Below are positions 16,908 through 25,188 of a stretch of 64,000 nucleotides of DNA, piece after piece (positions within the stretch are counted from its first letter, which is position 1; every line of letters starts with the position of its first letter). Below the pieces are notes generated by a model. The model worked only from the letters and a program-made list of their open reading frames with translations, ran no database searches and was not told the DNA's origin. The translations under genes and the position numbers were made by a program. The stretch is from RUG100 sp034927505 (GTDB lineage Bacteria > Bacillota > Clostridia > Peptostreptococcales > Anaerovoracaceae), in the NCBI GenBank assembly GCA_034927505.1, contig JAYFPY010000011.1:1-64000 (forward strand), given 5' to 3'.

Positions 16908-17528
16908 ATGCTGGATTGGTTAAAAGAAATCTTAGGCGAAAGTTACAGTGATGATATCGACAAGAAGGTATCGGGGAAGGTCGGAGAGCTGTTCGTAAGC
17001 AAGGCGGACTTCAACAAAAAGGTGAACGACCTGAAGGACAAGGACACCCAGATCAAGAGTCTGAACGACCAGATCAAAGACCGTGACGGTCAGCTTGAAC
17101 AGCTGAAGGAAGTCGACAAGGAAGGCCTTGAGCAGAAGATCAAGGACCTGCAGACGGAAAACAAAACGGCCAAGGTCGACTACGATGCAAAGATCAAGAA
17201 GATGATACTGGATGCTGCAGTAGAAGCGGCAATCGGTGCATCCGGGGCAAAGGATCCCGTATCGATCAAAGCGCATCTGGACAGCTTCCTTAAAGATGCA
17301 AAAGTCGGGGAAGATGGAAAGGTCATAGGTATCACAGAGCAGCTCGACAGCCTGAAGAAGGCAGAAACGACATCGTTCCTGTTCGGGGAATCCAAGGCGG
17401 GTATCGCCGGGGCAAAAGCGAAGGAAACCGGAACAGGAAGCGGGGGCACACCACCAGCAGGCGGAAAGAAACCAGAGGATATGACCTATGATGATTTCGT
17501 CAAGGCGGAAGAATCATCCGGTCAGTAA
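16908..17528 (+). CDS. Phage scaffolding protein (GP20 family)
   Basis: 206 residues. Residues about 30-105 form a long charged coiled coil (KVNDLKDKDTQIKSLNDQIK onward), followed by a small helical core (DAAVEAAIGASGAKDPVSIK) and a Gly/Pro-rich tail. This is the arrangement of the minor structural/scaffolding GP20 family that lies just before major capsid genes. It would guide capsid assembly and then leave the shell. AGAAAGGA precedes the ATG, and the capsid gene begins 20 bases after the stop. It appears intact. Confidence 0.85.
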   Translation: MLDWLKEILGESYSDDIDKKVSGKVGELFVSKADFNKKVNDLKDKDTQIKSLNDQIKDRDGQLEQLKEVDKEGLEQKIKDLQTENKTAKVDYDAKIKKMILDAAVEAAIGASGAKDPVSIKAHLDSFLKDAKVGEDGKVIGITEQLDSLKKAETTSFLFGESKAGIAGAKAKETGTGSGGTPPAGGKKPEDMTYDDFVKAEESSGQ

Positions 17529-17548
17529 AAAGAAAGAGGTAAATAATC

Positions 17549-18616
17549 ATGGCAAAATTTGATTCAAAAACATTCAACCCAGAAGCGTTCGGAAAGTATA
17601 TGAATGCGATCCCGAACGAAAAACTCAACCGACTGAGATCGAGCAGAGCGGTAGCTAGAGATTCAAGGCTTGTTGACGCATTCAAAAACAACACACAGAC
17701 GGGATCGGTTTATGCTGTACTTCCGTTTTTCGGACTCGCAAATGGAGACGCTCAGAACTATGACGGCGTTGTAGATCTGACACCGGGTAATACAGCTACA
17801 TATGAGCAGGGCGTATTCACATACGGCCGTATGAGAGGCTGGACTGAAGCAGATTTCTCGTATGACGTGACTGGCGGGGTAGACTTCATGGCGAACGTAA
17901 GGTCGCAAATAACTGACTACTTCAACATGATAGACCAGGGGGTACTGCTGTCTATCCTTGCCGGGGTATTCAAGATGTCTTCGACGGCGGGTGCGAAGTT
18001 CGTCACAAAGCATACGCTCGACATAGGTTCGGCAGATGTCCTTACCACCGACGACAATAAGATGGGAGCCACAACCCTCAATACAGCTATACAGCAGGCG
18101 TGTGGAGATCATAAGAGCAATTTCTCACTGGCAATCATGCACAGTTCAGTAGCAACGGGTCTTGAGAACTTGAATCTGATCACATATCTCAAACAGACAG
18201 ACGCGAATGGGCTCCAGAGAGACCTGACATTGGCTACATGGAACGGAAGACTCGTCATCGTTGATGATGACATGCCGGTAGTGAACAAGAGCGTGGGTAC
18301 TACAGGCGGTAAGCAGGACCTGTATACTACATACCTGCTTGGCGATGGAGCACTTGGCTTGGAAGATGTAGGCGTAAAAGTTCCTTACGAGATGTCCAGA
18401 GACGCAAAGACCAAAGGCGGAGAAGATACACTGATCGTAAGAAGAAGAAACGCTGTGTCAGTAAGCGGTATATCGTACAAGAAAGCTTCTCAGGCAAGCA
18501 ACAGCCCGACGAACGCAGAACTGGAGACCGCTACAAACTGGGATCTGGTTACAGACGGCACAAATGCTATCAATGACAAGCTGATCCCTATCGCAAGAAT
18601 CATCTCAAGGGTGTGA
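17549..18616 (+). CDS. Phage major capsid protein
   Basis: 355 residues. Its position directly after a GP20 scaffold, its length and its character support the call: an N-terminal helix-rich arm without an obvious prohead protease site, and the core segment GMRGWTEADFSYDVTGGVDF-like region near residues 93-113. It resembles capsid proteins of Clostridia phages of the HK97 fold, a link inferred from context more than from a signature motif. AGAAAGAGG precedes the ATG. The frame is complete with no internal stop, and the connector gene starts five bases after its end. Confidence 0.8.
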   Translation: MAKFDSKTFNPEAFGKYMNAIPNEKLNRLRSSRAVARDSRLVDAFKNNTQTGSVYAVLPFFGLANGDAQNYDGVVDLTPGNTATYEQGVFTYGRMRGWTEADFSYDVTGGVDFMANVRSQITDYFNMIDQGVLLSILAGVFKMSSTAGAKFVTKHTLDIGSADVLTTDDNKMGATTLNTAIQQACGDHKSNFSLAIMHSSVATGLENLNLITYLKQTDANGLQRDLTLATWNGRLVIVDDDMPVVNKSVGTTGGKQDLYTTYLLGDGALGLEDVGVKVPYEMSRDAKTKGGEDTLIVRRRNAVSVSGISYKKASQASNSPTNAELETATNWDLVTDGTNAINDKLIPIARIISRV

Positions 18617-18621
18617 TCTAA

Positions 18622-19017
18622 ATGGCTGAGGCAACTATGCTCGATAGAGTAAAGAGCCGGCTTGATCAGTTAAATTACGAAGTGCAGCCATCTGGGAATG
18701 AAGACGCTGCACTTCTTTTCATGATCGATAAAATCGAGAAAGAGATCGAGATATTCTGCAATATCAAAGCGATACCGGACGATCTGACCCCAATGACAGT
18801 TGATAAAGTATGCGACAGTTACCTGCAACAGCTAAAAGCTGTAGGGGGGCTTACCGGATATAATTTCGAAAAAGGAGTCAAATCGATAACAGAGGGCGAC
18901 AGCTCTTTCACGTTCATGGATGATGAGGACCCGGAAACGACGTTTTCTAAGTACATCCTTTGGCTCATAGATCATGAAGACGATCAGCTGATAGCTTTCC
19001 GAAAACTGAGGTGGTAG
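18622..19017 (+). CDS. Phage head-tail connector protein
   Basis: 131 residues. Small, acidic and mostly helical (MLDRVKSRLDQLNYEVQPSG, then FMIDKIEKEIEIFCN). This matches the gp6-like/gp15-type head-completion proteins that bind under the portal. Its position immediately after the major capsid gene is canonical. It is the last complete phage gene before the tail module, which is mostly deleted. The frame is intact. Confidence 0.75.
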   Translation: MAEATMLDRVKSRLDQLNYEVQPSGNEDAALLFMIDKIEKEIEIFCNIKAIPDDLTPMTVDKVCDSYLQQLKAVGGLTGYNFEKGVKSITEGDSSFTFMDDEDPETTFSKYILWLIDHEDDQLIAFRKLRW

Positions 19018-19019
19018 AT

Positions 19020-19166
19020 ATGACTCTCGAAAGTACACTGCGAACGGTGCAGGCGAGAATGTATACAGGCACTATGTCTGTATATGCGGCCAGCACAGGT
19101 ACGCAGGATGACGAAACAGGAATCGTTGATGTATCAAATCCGGCTGTAATAACAAATCAGCCATAG
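19020..19166 (+). pseudogene. Head-closure protein, N-terminal fragment
   Basis: The frame starts at 19020 (MTLESTLRTVQARMYTGTMS) just after the connector stop, where a head-closure or head-tail adaptor protein is expected. It runs 48 codons to TAG at 19164-19166. Intact proteins of this kind have about 110 residues. The last few codons overlap sequence that reads in another frame as tape measure, so the gene was cut by a deletion with its endpoint near 19145-19165. Confidence 0.7.
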
Positions 19167-20221
19167 CTACTGTTACAAAGGTTGTCGTAGCACTTGCGAC
19201 AGCGTGGGGCATTTATAAAGGCGTTGTTTCGGCGGTAAATACAGTAACTAAAGTTCATCAAGGACTTCAAAAAGCATATGTCGCTATAGACAATGTTCTT
19301 TTCAATCTCAAAATGAGGAATGCGGCCGCTACAGGAGCAGAAACAGGAGCTCAAATAGGCTTCAACGCCGCTCTTTTGGCTTGTCCACTAACGTGGATAG
19401 TCGTCGCTATAGTGGCAGTAGTCGCTATTCTTATTGTGCTGCAGAAAAAATTTAATATCTTCGGCAAACTTTGGGGAATCATGAAGGGATTCGGCAAATG
19501 GATCGCAGGCGGATTCGTAGGCGCAATAGGCAAGGCAAAGAAAAAGATAGTAGAGTTCGGCTCAAACGCAAAGAAGTATTTTGGGAGCAGACTGAAAGCA
19601 ACATTTGACGGTGCGAAAAAAATAGTCAGCGGATTCAAAGAACACTTTAGCAAGAAAATCAAACAGGCGGCGGCGGCATCGAAACTTATAGAAACAAAAT
19701 GCGGCAAATCAGTGCATGGGGCGAAGGGCATACTTGGCGGTATGAACAAATTCATCACAGGAGTATTTACCGGGAACTGGAAAAAGGCATGGAAGGGTGT
19801 CGTACAGGTATTCAAGACAATCTTGAACGGCATCAAAGACGGAGTGAAAAAGCCTCTGAATTTTGCGATAGACCTTATAAACAAATTCCTCGGCGCACTC
19901 AATAAAATCCACGTCAAACTTCCGAAAAAACTCGGCGGCGGTACGATAGGATTCAATATCCCAACGATCCCGAAACTGGCAAAAGGAACACGAAACTTCC
20001 AGGGCGGCGGTGCATGGGTCGGAGAAAACGGTCCTGAATATGTCGAAATGCCGAAAGGGTCAAGAGTCAATACAGCTGGAGAATCAAGACGTATGTCCGG
20101 AAACAGCATCAATGTCGCAAAACTGGCTGACACTGTGATAGTCAGAGAAGAGGCTGACATCAACAAGATAGCCTATGAATTCGCAAAACAGCTCAACGAA
20201 ATGATGCCGGATGCAGTATAG
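19148..20221 (+). pseudogene. Tail tape-measure protein, C-terminal fragment
   Basis: An open frame of about 357 codons with no proper start. The first in-frame ATG is 19313, but coding sequence continues upstream to the deletion junction (ATVTKVVVALATAWGIYKGV region). It has the hydrophobic segment ALLACPLTWIVVAIVAVVAI, many lysine-rich helices, and the late motif GTRNFQGGGAWVGENGPEYV. That GxxGPE signature is typical of tape-measure C-termini. Complete tape measures usually exceed 600-1000 residues, so most of the gene is gone. The stop is at 20219-20221. Confidence 0.85.
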
Positions 20222-20233
20222 GAGGTATAGCAC

Positions 20234-20284
20234 ATGGAGATACACTTAGCGTATAACACTACAGACCTGCAACTGCCGATATAG
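20234..20284 (+). pseudogene. Distal tail protein, 16-codon start fragment
   Basis: GGAGG, then ATG at 20234, in the position right after a tape measure where the distal tail gene begins. Only MEIHLAYNTTDLQLPI remains before TAG at 20282-20284. The remaining 29 bases before attR show nothing recognisable. This marks the third internal deletion endpoint of the element. Confidence 0.5.
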
Positions 20285-20313
20285 ACATTGCAATCATCAG
20301 GTTTGCTTTCATG

Positions 20314-20362
20314 CTCCTAAAGCGGGTGTCGGGCGTTCGAATCGCCCCAGGGTCGCCACTGA
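20314..20362 (+). repeat. attR: right copy of the 49-bp attachment repeat
   Basis: Exact copy of 12714-12762. It includes the 3' part of tRNA-Arg but not its 5' half, so it is not a second tRNA gene. Confidence 0.95.
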
Positions 20363-20401
20363 AAAATGTACCGACGCATCACAGCGCCGGTACATTTTTT
20401 T
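20363..20401. terminator. Original tRNA-Arg terminator, also serving hsp20
   Basis: AATGTACCG (20365-20373) pairs with CGGTACATT (20388-20396) and continues into TTTTTT. On the minus strand the matching A-run becomes a T-run, so it can also end hsp20, which stops at 20412. It directly follows attR, where the host terminator of the tRNA is expected. Confidence 0.85.
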
Positions 20402-20411
20402 ACGCATTTAT

Positions 20412-20846
20412 TTAACCTTCTATGGCAATAAGCTTTTTCTGTTCATCGATTTCTTTTTGATCTTTCTTAGGTATTTCCATCTTCAGAATACCGTTTTCGA
20501 ACTTGGCCTTGATATCATCTTCGGTAACGCCGTCACCGACATAATAACTTCGTGAACAGCTGCCTTGATATCTTTCCCGGCGGATATATTTTCCATCTTT
20601 GTCCTTTTCATCATTTTCGGATGTTCTGTTGGCAGTTACGGTCAAATAACCGTCGCTGAGTTCTGCGTTCACATCGTCTTTCTTGAATCCCGGCAGGTCG
20701 ATCTCAACGTCATATCCATTATCGGTTTCTTTCACATCGGTTTTCATCATTTCAGTGTCCTGTTTTCCGAAATAATTTGTGACTGCAGGGAAACCACCCA
20801 TCCAGTCATCAAAGAAATTATCGTTCCATACTTTTGGCATCAACAT
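20412..20846 (-). CDS. Small heat-shock protein, Hsp20/alpha-crystallin family
   Basis: 144 residues, the usual bacterial size. The alpha-crystallin domain spans about residues 36-135: YDVEIDLPGFKKDDVNAELS, then LTVTANR and the closing FENGILKMEIPKK (the G-I-L-x-M/V-xxP signature). It is an ATP-independent holdase that binds unfolding proteins in the cytoplasm. GGAGG lies eight bases before the ATG at 20846. The gene is monocistronic and has a promoter overlapped by a CIRCE operator, so it belongs to the HrcA heat-shock regulon. Confidence 0.95.
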   Translation of the reverse strand: MLMPKVWNDNFFDDWMGGFPAVTNYFGKQDTEMMKTDVKETDNGYDVEIDLPGFKKDDVNAELSDGYLTVTANRTSENDEKDKDGKYIRRERYQGSCSRSYYVGDGVTEDDIKAKFENGILKMEIPKKDQKEIDEQKKLIAIEG

Positions 20847-20914
20847 AGGTCATTCCTCCTTCTATTATTAATTTATTTGCTATGTCTGATCGGGTTCCTT
20901 TGAACCACAACTAT

Positions 20915-20943
20915 AATATAACTCTTTTTGTTAGCACTGTCAA
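20915..20943 (-). promoter_or_regulatory. hsp20 promoter
   Basis: Minus strand: a perfect -35 TTGACA (20943-20938), a 17-base spacer and -10 TATATT (20920-20915). The -35 box lies within the CIRCE element, so HrcA binding would block RNA polymerase. Confidence 0.85.
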
Positions 20944-20957
20944 TAGGTGAGTGCTAA
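20931..20957. promoter_or_regulatory. CIRCE operator (HrcA binding site)
   Basis: TTAGCACTG, nine bases, GAGTGCTAA. The consensus is TTAGCACTC-N9-GAGTGCTAA, so 17 of 18 arm positions match. It covers the hsp20 -35 box. hrcA itself is not in the window. Confidence 0.93.
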
Positions 20958-20999
20958 AAATCTGACAATTTCTTTAGCCGTTGAAACAGCAAACCGTTT

Positions 21000-22133
21000 T
21001 TACTTGTTTTCGATGATAGACCGGTACCCTTCAGGGTCTGTGTCTCCTTCTGAACTGATGGTAACTATAACGGAGTTTTCATCGAGGCCCAGAGCATCCT
21101 TCATATTTTTGAAAGCGGGGTCGGTGCATAAGGATATGACCAGACCGGTAGTGACCGCGCCGGATTCTCCGGAAACAACGATGGCATCCGGATTTTGCGG
21201 ATGTGCAAGGGCCCGCATCCCCAGTTCTGTGATGCTGTCCGCACATTTGAAAAAGAAATCGGCATTTTCAGTGAGAACAGGAAGAGTAAAGATATTGGCT
21301 TCGGTACAGTTGAGTCCTGCCATAATAGTTGGTGTATCACCATAGATATCTATGGTTTTCCCCTGCTTTGCCGATTCAAAACAGCAGGCCGACTCTTCGG
21401 CTTCCACAATAGAAATAACAGGACAGTCTTTGCCGTAATGATCCTTCAGCCATCCGGTAACGCCGCCGGCCATGGAACCTACGCCTGCCTGCAGGAATAT
21501 GTGACTAGGCACGGCTTTCATGTCATACAGCTGATCGGATATTTCTGCAGCCAGAGTAGTGTATCCCAGCGTGATGGCGTTGGGGATGTCTTCGTAACCG
21601 TCAAACCCTGTATCCTGGACTAGATAGTATCCATGCTCATCTGCAAATGCAGAGGCGTGTCTGACGCAGTCAGCGTAGCTGAGGTCCATGATTTCCACAG
21701 TCGAATCGCCCATGTCTCTGATGGCCTGAGCCCTGACTTCTTTTGAACCTTTGGGCATGAAGACATATGAACGACATCCGGCTATATCCGCAGCCCAGGC
21801 CACTGCCCGCCCATGGTTCCCGTCTGTAGCCGTCACAAAAACAGGATTCTCCTCACCGTTTTTTCTGCATTCTTCCAGTACTTCATTTACTGCGTAACCG
21901 GCGCCAAGCCCCTTAAAAGCGTTAAGGCCGAATCGTTTGGATTCGTCTTTTACATAAAGATCCGAAACGGCAAGCCGTTCCGCCAGGCCGGGCAGCGAGA
22001 TCAGAGGCGTCACGCTGTAAGACGCAAGGCTTCTGTGAAAGCTGCGTACGGCATCATAATTCTCTTTCTTGAACATTTCCGGCAATTTATTTCCTATCGG
22101 ATGATTTTTGTACATTTGAATTGTCTCAGACAT
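21000..22133 (-). CDS. dpaL: Diaminopropionate ammonia-lyase (PLP-dependent)
   Basis: 377 residues. It converts 2,3-diaminopropionate to pyruvate and two ammonia, a catabolic cytoplasmic reaction. The PLP lysine is K74 in FGLNAFKGLGAGYAV, a segment characteristic of the DAP ammonia-lyase branch of fold-type II enzymes. TDGNHGRAVAWAA is the following substrate-loop motif, and QAGVGSMAGGVTGW binds the cofactor phosphate. The ATG at 22133 is chosen because AAGGAG lies seven bases upstream; the frame stays open further upstream but without a site. It follows the DUF218 membrane gene by 32 bases. A threonine dehydratase-like enzyme is the main alternative, and the motifs favour DpaL. Confidence 0.85.
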   Translation of the reverse strand: MSETIQMYKNHPIGNKLPEMFKKENYDAVRSFHRSLASYSVTPLISLPGLAERLAVSDLYVKDESKRFGLNAFKGLGAGYAVNEVLEECRKNGEENPVFVTATDGNHGRAVAWAADIAGCRSYVFMPKGSKEVRAQAIRDMGDSTVEIMDLSYADCVRHASAFADEHGYYLVQDTGFDGYEDIPNAITLGYTTLAAEISDQLYDMKAVPSHIFLQAGVGSMAGGVTGWLKDHYGKDCPVISIVEAEESACCFESAKQGKTIDIYGDTPTIMAGLNCTEANIFTLPVLTENADFFFKCADSITELGMRALAHPQNPDAIVVSGESGAVTTGLVISLCTDPAFKNMKDALGLDENSVIVTISSEGDTDPEGYRSIIENK

Positions 22134-22165
22134 TGATTTTCTCCTTTTATTCTTGTTATTAGTAG

Positions 22166-23176
22166 TCAATCGGGAAGCTGTGAGACGGCCACCAGGATGC
22201 CCCACAGTACAATTATCGGCAGACTCCACCATTTATAAGAGACCATGAGTGCTGCATATTCTCTTATGAAAGCTCCCGGCCAGTAGTACAGTGCTGTTCT
22301 GCATCCGACGCCGTCGGCTTTGAGTCCGACCTTTCGTGCATATGTCCCGGTGCGGAACACGTGATAATTGTTGGTAACGAATATGCATTTGTATTTTTTT
22401 TCGCCCGTCCAGTCGCTGTCCATAAGTTCTTTGGAATTATAGATGTTTTCGTAGGTGGTAGTCGAACGATCTTCCAAAAGAATGGATGACCCGGGGACGT
22501 CCTTTTCTGTCATGTATTTGAACATGGCTGCCGCTTCCGAAATATCCTCATCAGCGCCTTTGCCGCCGGAGGCGATAAACCTGGCTTTCCGGCCGCCCTT
22601 TTCCCAGAGAGCAATGGCTTTGTCTATGCGTCTGGCTAAAAGAGGCGTCACTCTGTCTCCGCCCATCAGCCCTGCACCGTGTATGATGATGTAATCGCAT
22701 CGCACATTCTTTGGCAGCAGTGTGTATAGCTGACTGTAAAAGAAAAAGGATACAAATGCGAATATATAATAACAGAACAGGAATACCAGCAGTATCATGA
22801 AATAGGTCACCCATATGTTCTTTATATATGCGGATACAGTTACAATGACAAATATATAGAAGAGCCATATGCCGATCCCGGCACAGAGAGCCAGCGCATT
22901 TTTGGGGCGAAGCCCTTCTCGTTTCATAGTGGTTATTCCCGCCCATATAAATACCGCAGAAAAAATAATGCTGGCAAGAGGAATGATAATGATCGGTACA
23001 GCGGAAAGAAATCCATACAGCCGGTCATCGTTCCAAAACACAAAGCACAGGTGAAAATAAAAGCATATCAATGCAAACAGTAAATATATTCCGTTTCTGA
23101 ACCTTCGCTTTTCTCGGATAAATGAAATAACAAAGGCAAGTGTAAACAAGATCGTAGGTATCAGCCAAAAATTCAT
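22166..23176 (-). CDS. Membrane protein with DUF218 (YdcF/SanA-like) domain
   Basis: 336 residues. About six transmembrane helices occupy residues 1-165 (FWLIPTILFTLAFVISFI, later WVTYFMILLVFLFCYYIFAF). A DUF218 domain follows, opening with YIIIHGAGLMGGDRVTP then LARRIDKAIALW. It contains SGGKGADEDISEAAAM and TNNYHVFRTGTYARK, the usual acidic and His-containing motifs. A final C-terminal hydrophobic segment is present. DUF218 proteins are linked to envelope processes, but the substrate is unknown. The start at 23176 follows AGGAGG. It is probably co-transcribed with dpaL and diverges from the HD-domain gene. Confidence 0.85.
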   Translation of the reverse strand: MNFWLIPTILFTLAFVISFIREKRRFRNGIYLLFALICFYFHLCFVFWNDDRLYGFLSAVPIIIIPLASIIFSAVFIWAGITTMKREGLRPKNALALCAGIGIWLFYIFVIVTVSAYIKNIWVTYFMILLVFLFCYYIFAFVSFFFYSQLYTLLPKNVRCDYIIIHGAGLMGGDRVTPLLARRIDKAIALWEKGGRKARFIASGGKGADEDISEAAAMFKYMTEKDVPGSSILLEDRSTTTYENIYNSKELMDSDWTGEKKYKCIFVTNNYHVFRTGTYARKVGLKADGVGCRTALYYWPGAFIREYAALMVSYKWWSLPIIVLWGILVAVSQLPD

Positions 23177-23234
23177 AAATAACCTCCTGCTGTTATTATA
23201 ACAAAAAATTGATATAATATATATGGAGGCAAAT

Positions 23235-24452
23235 ATGGAAAAGAAAGATAACGAATTAAAATATAAAAAGCTGCCGGAAGATCTGGCAGAACAAATAAAA
23301 AAAGATATGGAGGAAGGCCGAAAAAACCCGGGCAGATTTCGGGATTCTGATGCAGTAAGAAGAGATCCTGACAGAGACAGAACTACACTGCTGAGGCCCG
23401 CTTCCATAAGAGATACAGAGAAGATCCTGCATCTTCCGTTCTACAACAGATACGCAGACAAGACTCAGGTGTTTTCGTTTTACAACAATGATGATATTAC
23501 AAGACGCGGTCTTCATGTCCAGCTGGTGTCTAGGATAGCAAGAAACATCGGGAGGATGCTGGGACTGGATCAGGATCTCATAGAGGCAATTGCGCTGGGA
23601 CACGATCTGGGTCACACGCCTTTCGGGCACGGAGGTGAAGAATATCTGAACAGACTGCTGAGGGAAAACACCGGAAGATATTTCAGTCATAATGTGCACA
23701 GCGTAAGGGTGCTGGATAAAATGTTCTGCAGGAATCTGAGCCTGCAGACGCTGGACGGGATACTATGCCACAACGGAGAATTCGAACAGCAGGAGTATCG
23801 GCCGATGAGAGAAAAGACTTTCGATATGCTGGATGAAGAAATGGAAAACTGCTGTACAGAAGGCGGAAAAGCTGTCAAAACACTGGTGCCTATGACGCTG
23901 GAGGGATGTGTGGTCAGGATCAGCGATATGATTGCTTATCTGGGCAAGGATCGACAGGACGCCGTTACTGCAAAGATAATCGACAGCTATGATATTTTTG
24001 AAGAAGAGGAAATAGGCACTAAAAATGCAGAGATCATAAACAATCTGGTGGTCGATATCGTAGAGAACAGTTATGGGAAAAATCACATTCTTCTAAGTGA
24101 AGGGACGTACAGGGATCTGAAAAGAGCAAAGGAAGAAAACTACAAATATATATACAGGAATGAAGGAACGAATAAAGAGTACGGTAGTGTGGAACCTATG
24201 TTCCGCGATGTATATGAAAAACTGCTGACAGATCTGCAGCATAAAAACAGACAGTCAGTCATATACAGACACCACATCGATTTCATAAGGGAACAGCAGA
24301 AATATTACCGGGGCGACGGATACGAAAACGAGGAACCGAATCAGATCGTGGTGGATTACATGGCCAGCATGACAGATGATTATTTTCTGGATCTTTATAA
24401 ATACCTTTTCCCGGAAAAAAAGGTAGGGATCAGATACCATTCCTATTTCTAA
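23235..24452 (+). CDS. HD-domain phosphohydrolase, dGTPase-like
   Basis: 405 residues. Residues about 45-330 carry a dGTPase-type HD fold: H94, then H123-D124 in ALGHDLGHTPFGHGGEE, and DGILCHNGEFEQQEYRP. The family hydrolyses dNTPs to nucleoside and triphosphate. The N-terminal RDRTTLLRPASIRDTEKI segment and KTQVF are family hallmarks. Two ATGs are possible; 23235 is preferred because GGAGG sits six bases upstream and overlaps the other ATG at 23223. A TATAAT at 23213-23218 leaves a leader of only about ten bases. The 3' end overlaps the convergent GNAT gene by 23 bases. Confidence 0.85.
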   Translation: MEKKDNELKYKKLPEDLAEQIKKDMEEGRKNPGRFRDSDAVRRDPDRDRTTLLRPASIRDTEKILHLPFYNRYADKTQVFSFYNNDDITRRGLHVQLVSRIARNIGRMLGLDQDLIEAIALGHDLGHTPFGHGGEEYLNRLLRENTGRYFSHNVHSVRVLDKMFCRNLSLQTLDGILCHNGEFEQQEYRPMREKTFDMLDEEMENCCTEGGKAVKTLVPMTLEGCVVRISDMIAYLGKDRQDAVTAKIIDSYDIFEEEEIGTKNAEIINNLVVDIVENSYGKNHILLSEGTYRDLKRAKEENYKYIYRNEGTNKEYGSVEPMFRDVYEKLLTDLQHKNRQSVIYRHHIDFIREQQKYYRGDGYENEEPNQIVVDYMASMTDDYFLDLYKYLFPEKKVGIRYHSYF

Positions 24453-25053
24453 TAAGATATGTATTGTCGAACTTGAACTTTTCGGAAACAGTATGGCCGA
24501 TGCAGCGGAACCCCAGACTCTCGTAGAAAGCCACGTCTTCAGGGGTGTTTGTAAACAGCATCACAGGAAGATGCTGCCGGTCGGCAATGTCGATCACGGC
24601 TTTCATCAGTTCATGGCCTCTGCCCTGCTTTTGCTTTTCCGGAAGGACGCCGAGAAAGTCCACATAAAGATGAGGCTCTGGGATATCCAGAGCTTCTTCC
24701 ATCTTGTCCAGTTCATCGAACAGATCCAGTCTGAGAGAACGATCTTTGACGGACAGCCTGTCCACCGCAGAAACATATTCTTTGCTGAAGCTGCCTGCTG
24801 CTGCGTGTCGCTCTTGGGTATAGTGCATTTCATCAGAATGGACAAAGAGTACAGCTTCGTTTATATTTTCATCCAAAGCAAGACCTTTTCCGAAATGCAG
24901 GTCGTAGGCGCAGTAGAATCGCAGGGTGGCTTCCAGAGCGCTCTTTCTGGTTTCATTTTTTGGGAAAACACCCATTAGTTTCGGATAATCCGAGAAAGCT
25001 TCCATATATAATTCTATTACTTTTTCCGATTCGTTTTCACTGATTTCGTACAT
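24430..25053 (-). CDS. GNAT-family N-acetyltransferase
   Basis: 207 residues. The acetyl-CoA binding motif is in the last third (LYVDFLGVLPEKQKQGRGHE, the Q/R-x-x-G-x-G/A pattern), followed by LPVMLFTNTPEDVAFYESLG and FRCIGH, the usual end of the fold. The N-terminus (EKVIELYMEAFSDYPKL) fits GNAT proteins that act on small molecules. The substrate is unknown. The ATG at 25053 follows AGGAGG. It is a single gene converging on the HD-domain gene. Confidence 0.85.
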   Translation of the reverse strand: MYEISENESEKVIELYMEAFSDYPKLMGVFPKNETRKSALEATLRFYCAYDLHFGKGLALDENINEAVLFVHSDEMHYTQERHAAAGSFSKEYVSAVDRLSVKDRSLRLDLFDELDKMEEALDIPEPHLYVDFLGVLPEKQKQGRGHELMKAVIDIADRQHLPVMLFTNTPEDVAFYESLGFRCIGHTVSEKFKFDNTYLIRNRNGI

Positions 25054-25188
25054 AGATCCTCCTGTTCTTTTTAAATACAGTTTGAGCATAAGTCAGAAGA
25101 AGCAGAATGTCAATGGACCCTCGCAGACATATTGTTACAATATTTTGACAAAGGGTATATAATTAAAATATGGAAGAAGGTGTTCAAA

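Larger units (their letters stand above)
12714..20362. mobile_element. Decayed prophage remnant integrated in tRNA-Arg(CCT)
   Basis: The 49-bp direct repeat, a tyrosine-integrase remnant next to attL, and a run of SPP1/GP20-type head genes identify a Siphovirus-like prophage reduced to 7.6 kb. Order: integrase fragment (minus), portal with a nonsense codon, MuF-metallopeptidase protein, a small putative immunity gene, scaffold, major capsid, connector, then fragments of a head-closure protein, the tape measure and a distal tail protein, then attR. Repressor, replication, terminase, most tail genes and lysis genes are absent. It cannot form a phage unaided and, with only part of an integrase, probably cannot excise unaided. 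Confidence 0.93.

Noticed and set aside
19351..20166. A 271-codon minus-strand frame opposite the tape-measure fragment
   Set aside because: The plus strand reads as a recognisable tape-measure C-terminus. The antisense frame is Pro/Phe/Ser-rich with no start signal.
20314..20362. A second tRNA-Arg gene
   Set aside because: Only the 3' part of the tRNA is present. The acceptor 5' strand, D arm and half of the anticodon arm are missing, so it is attR.
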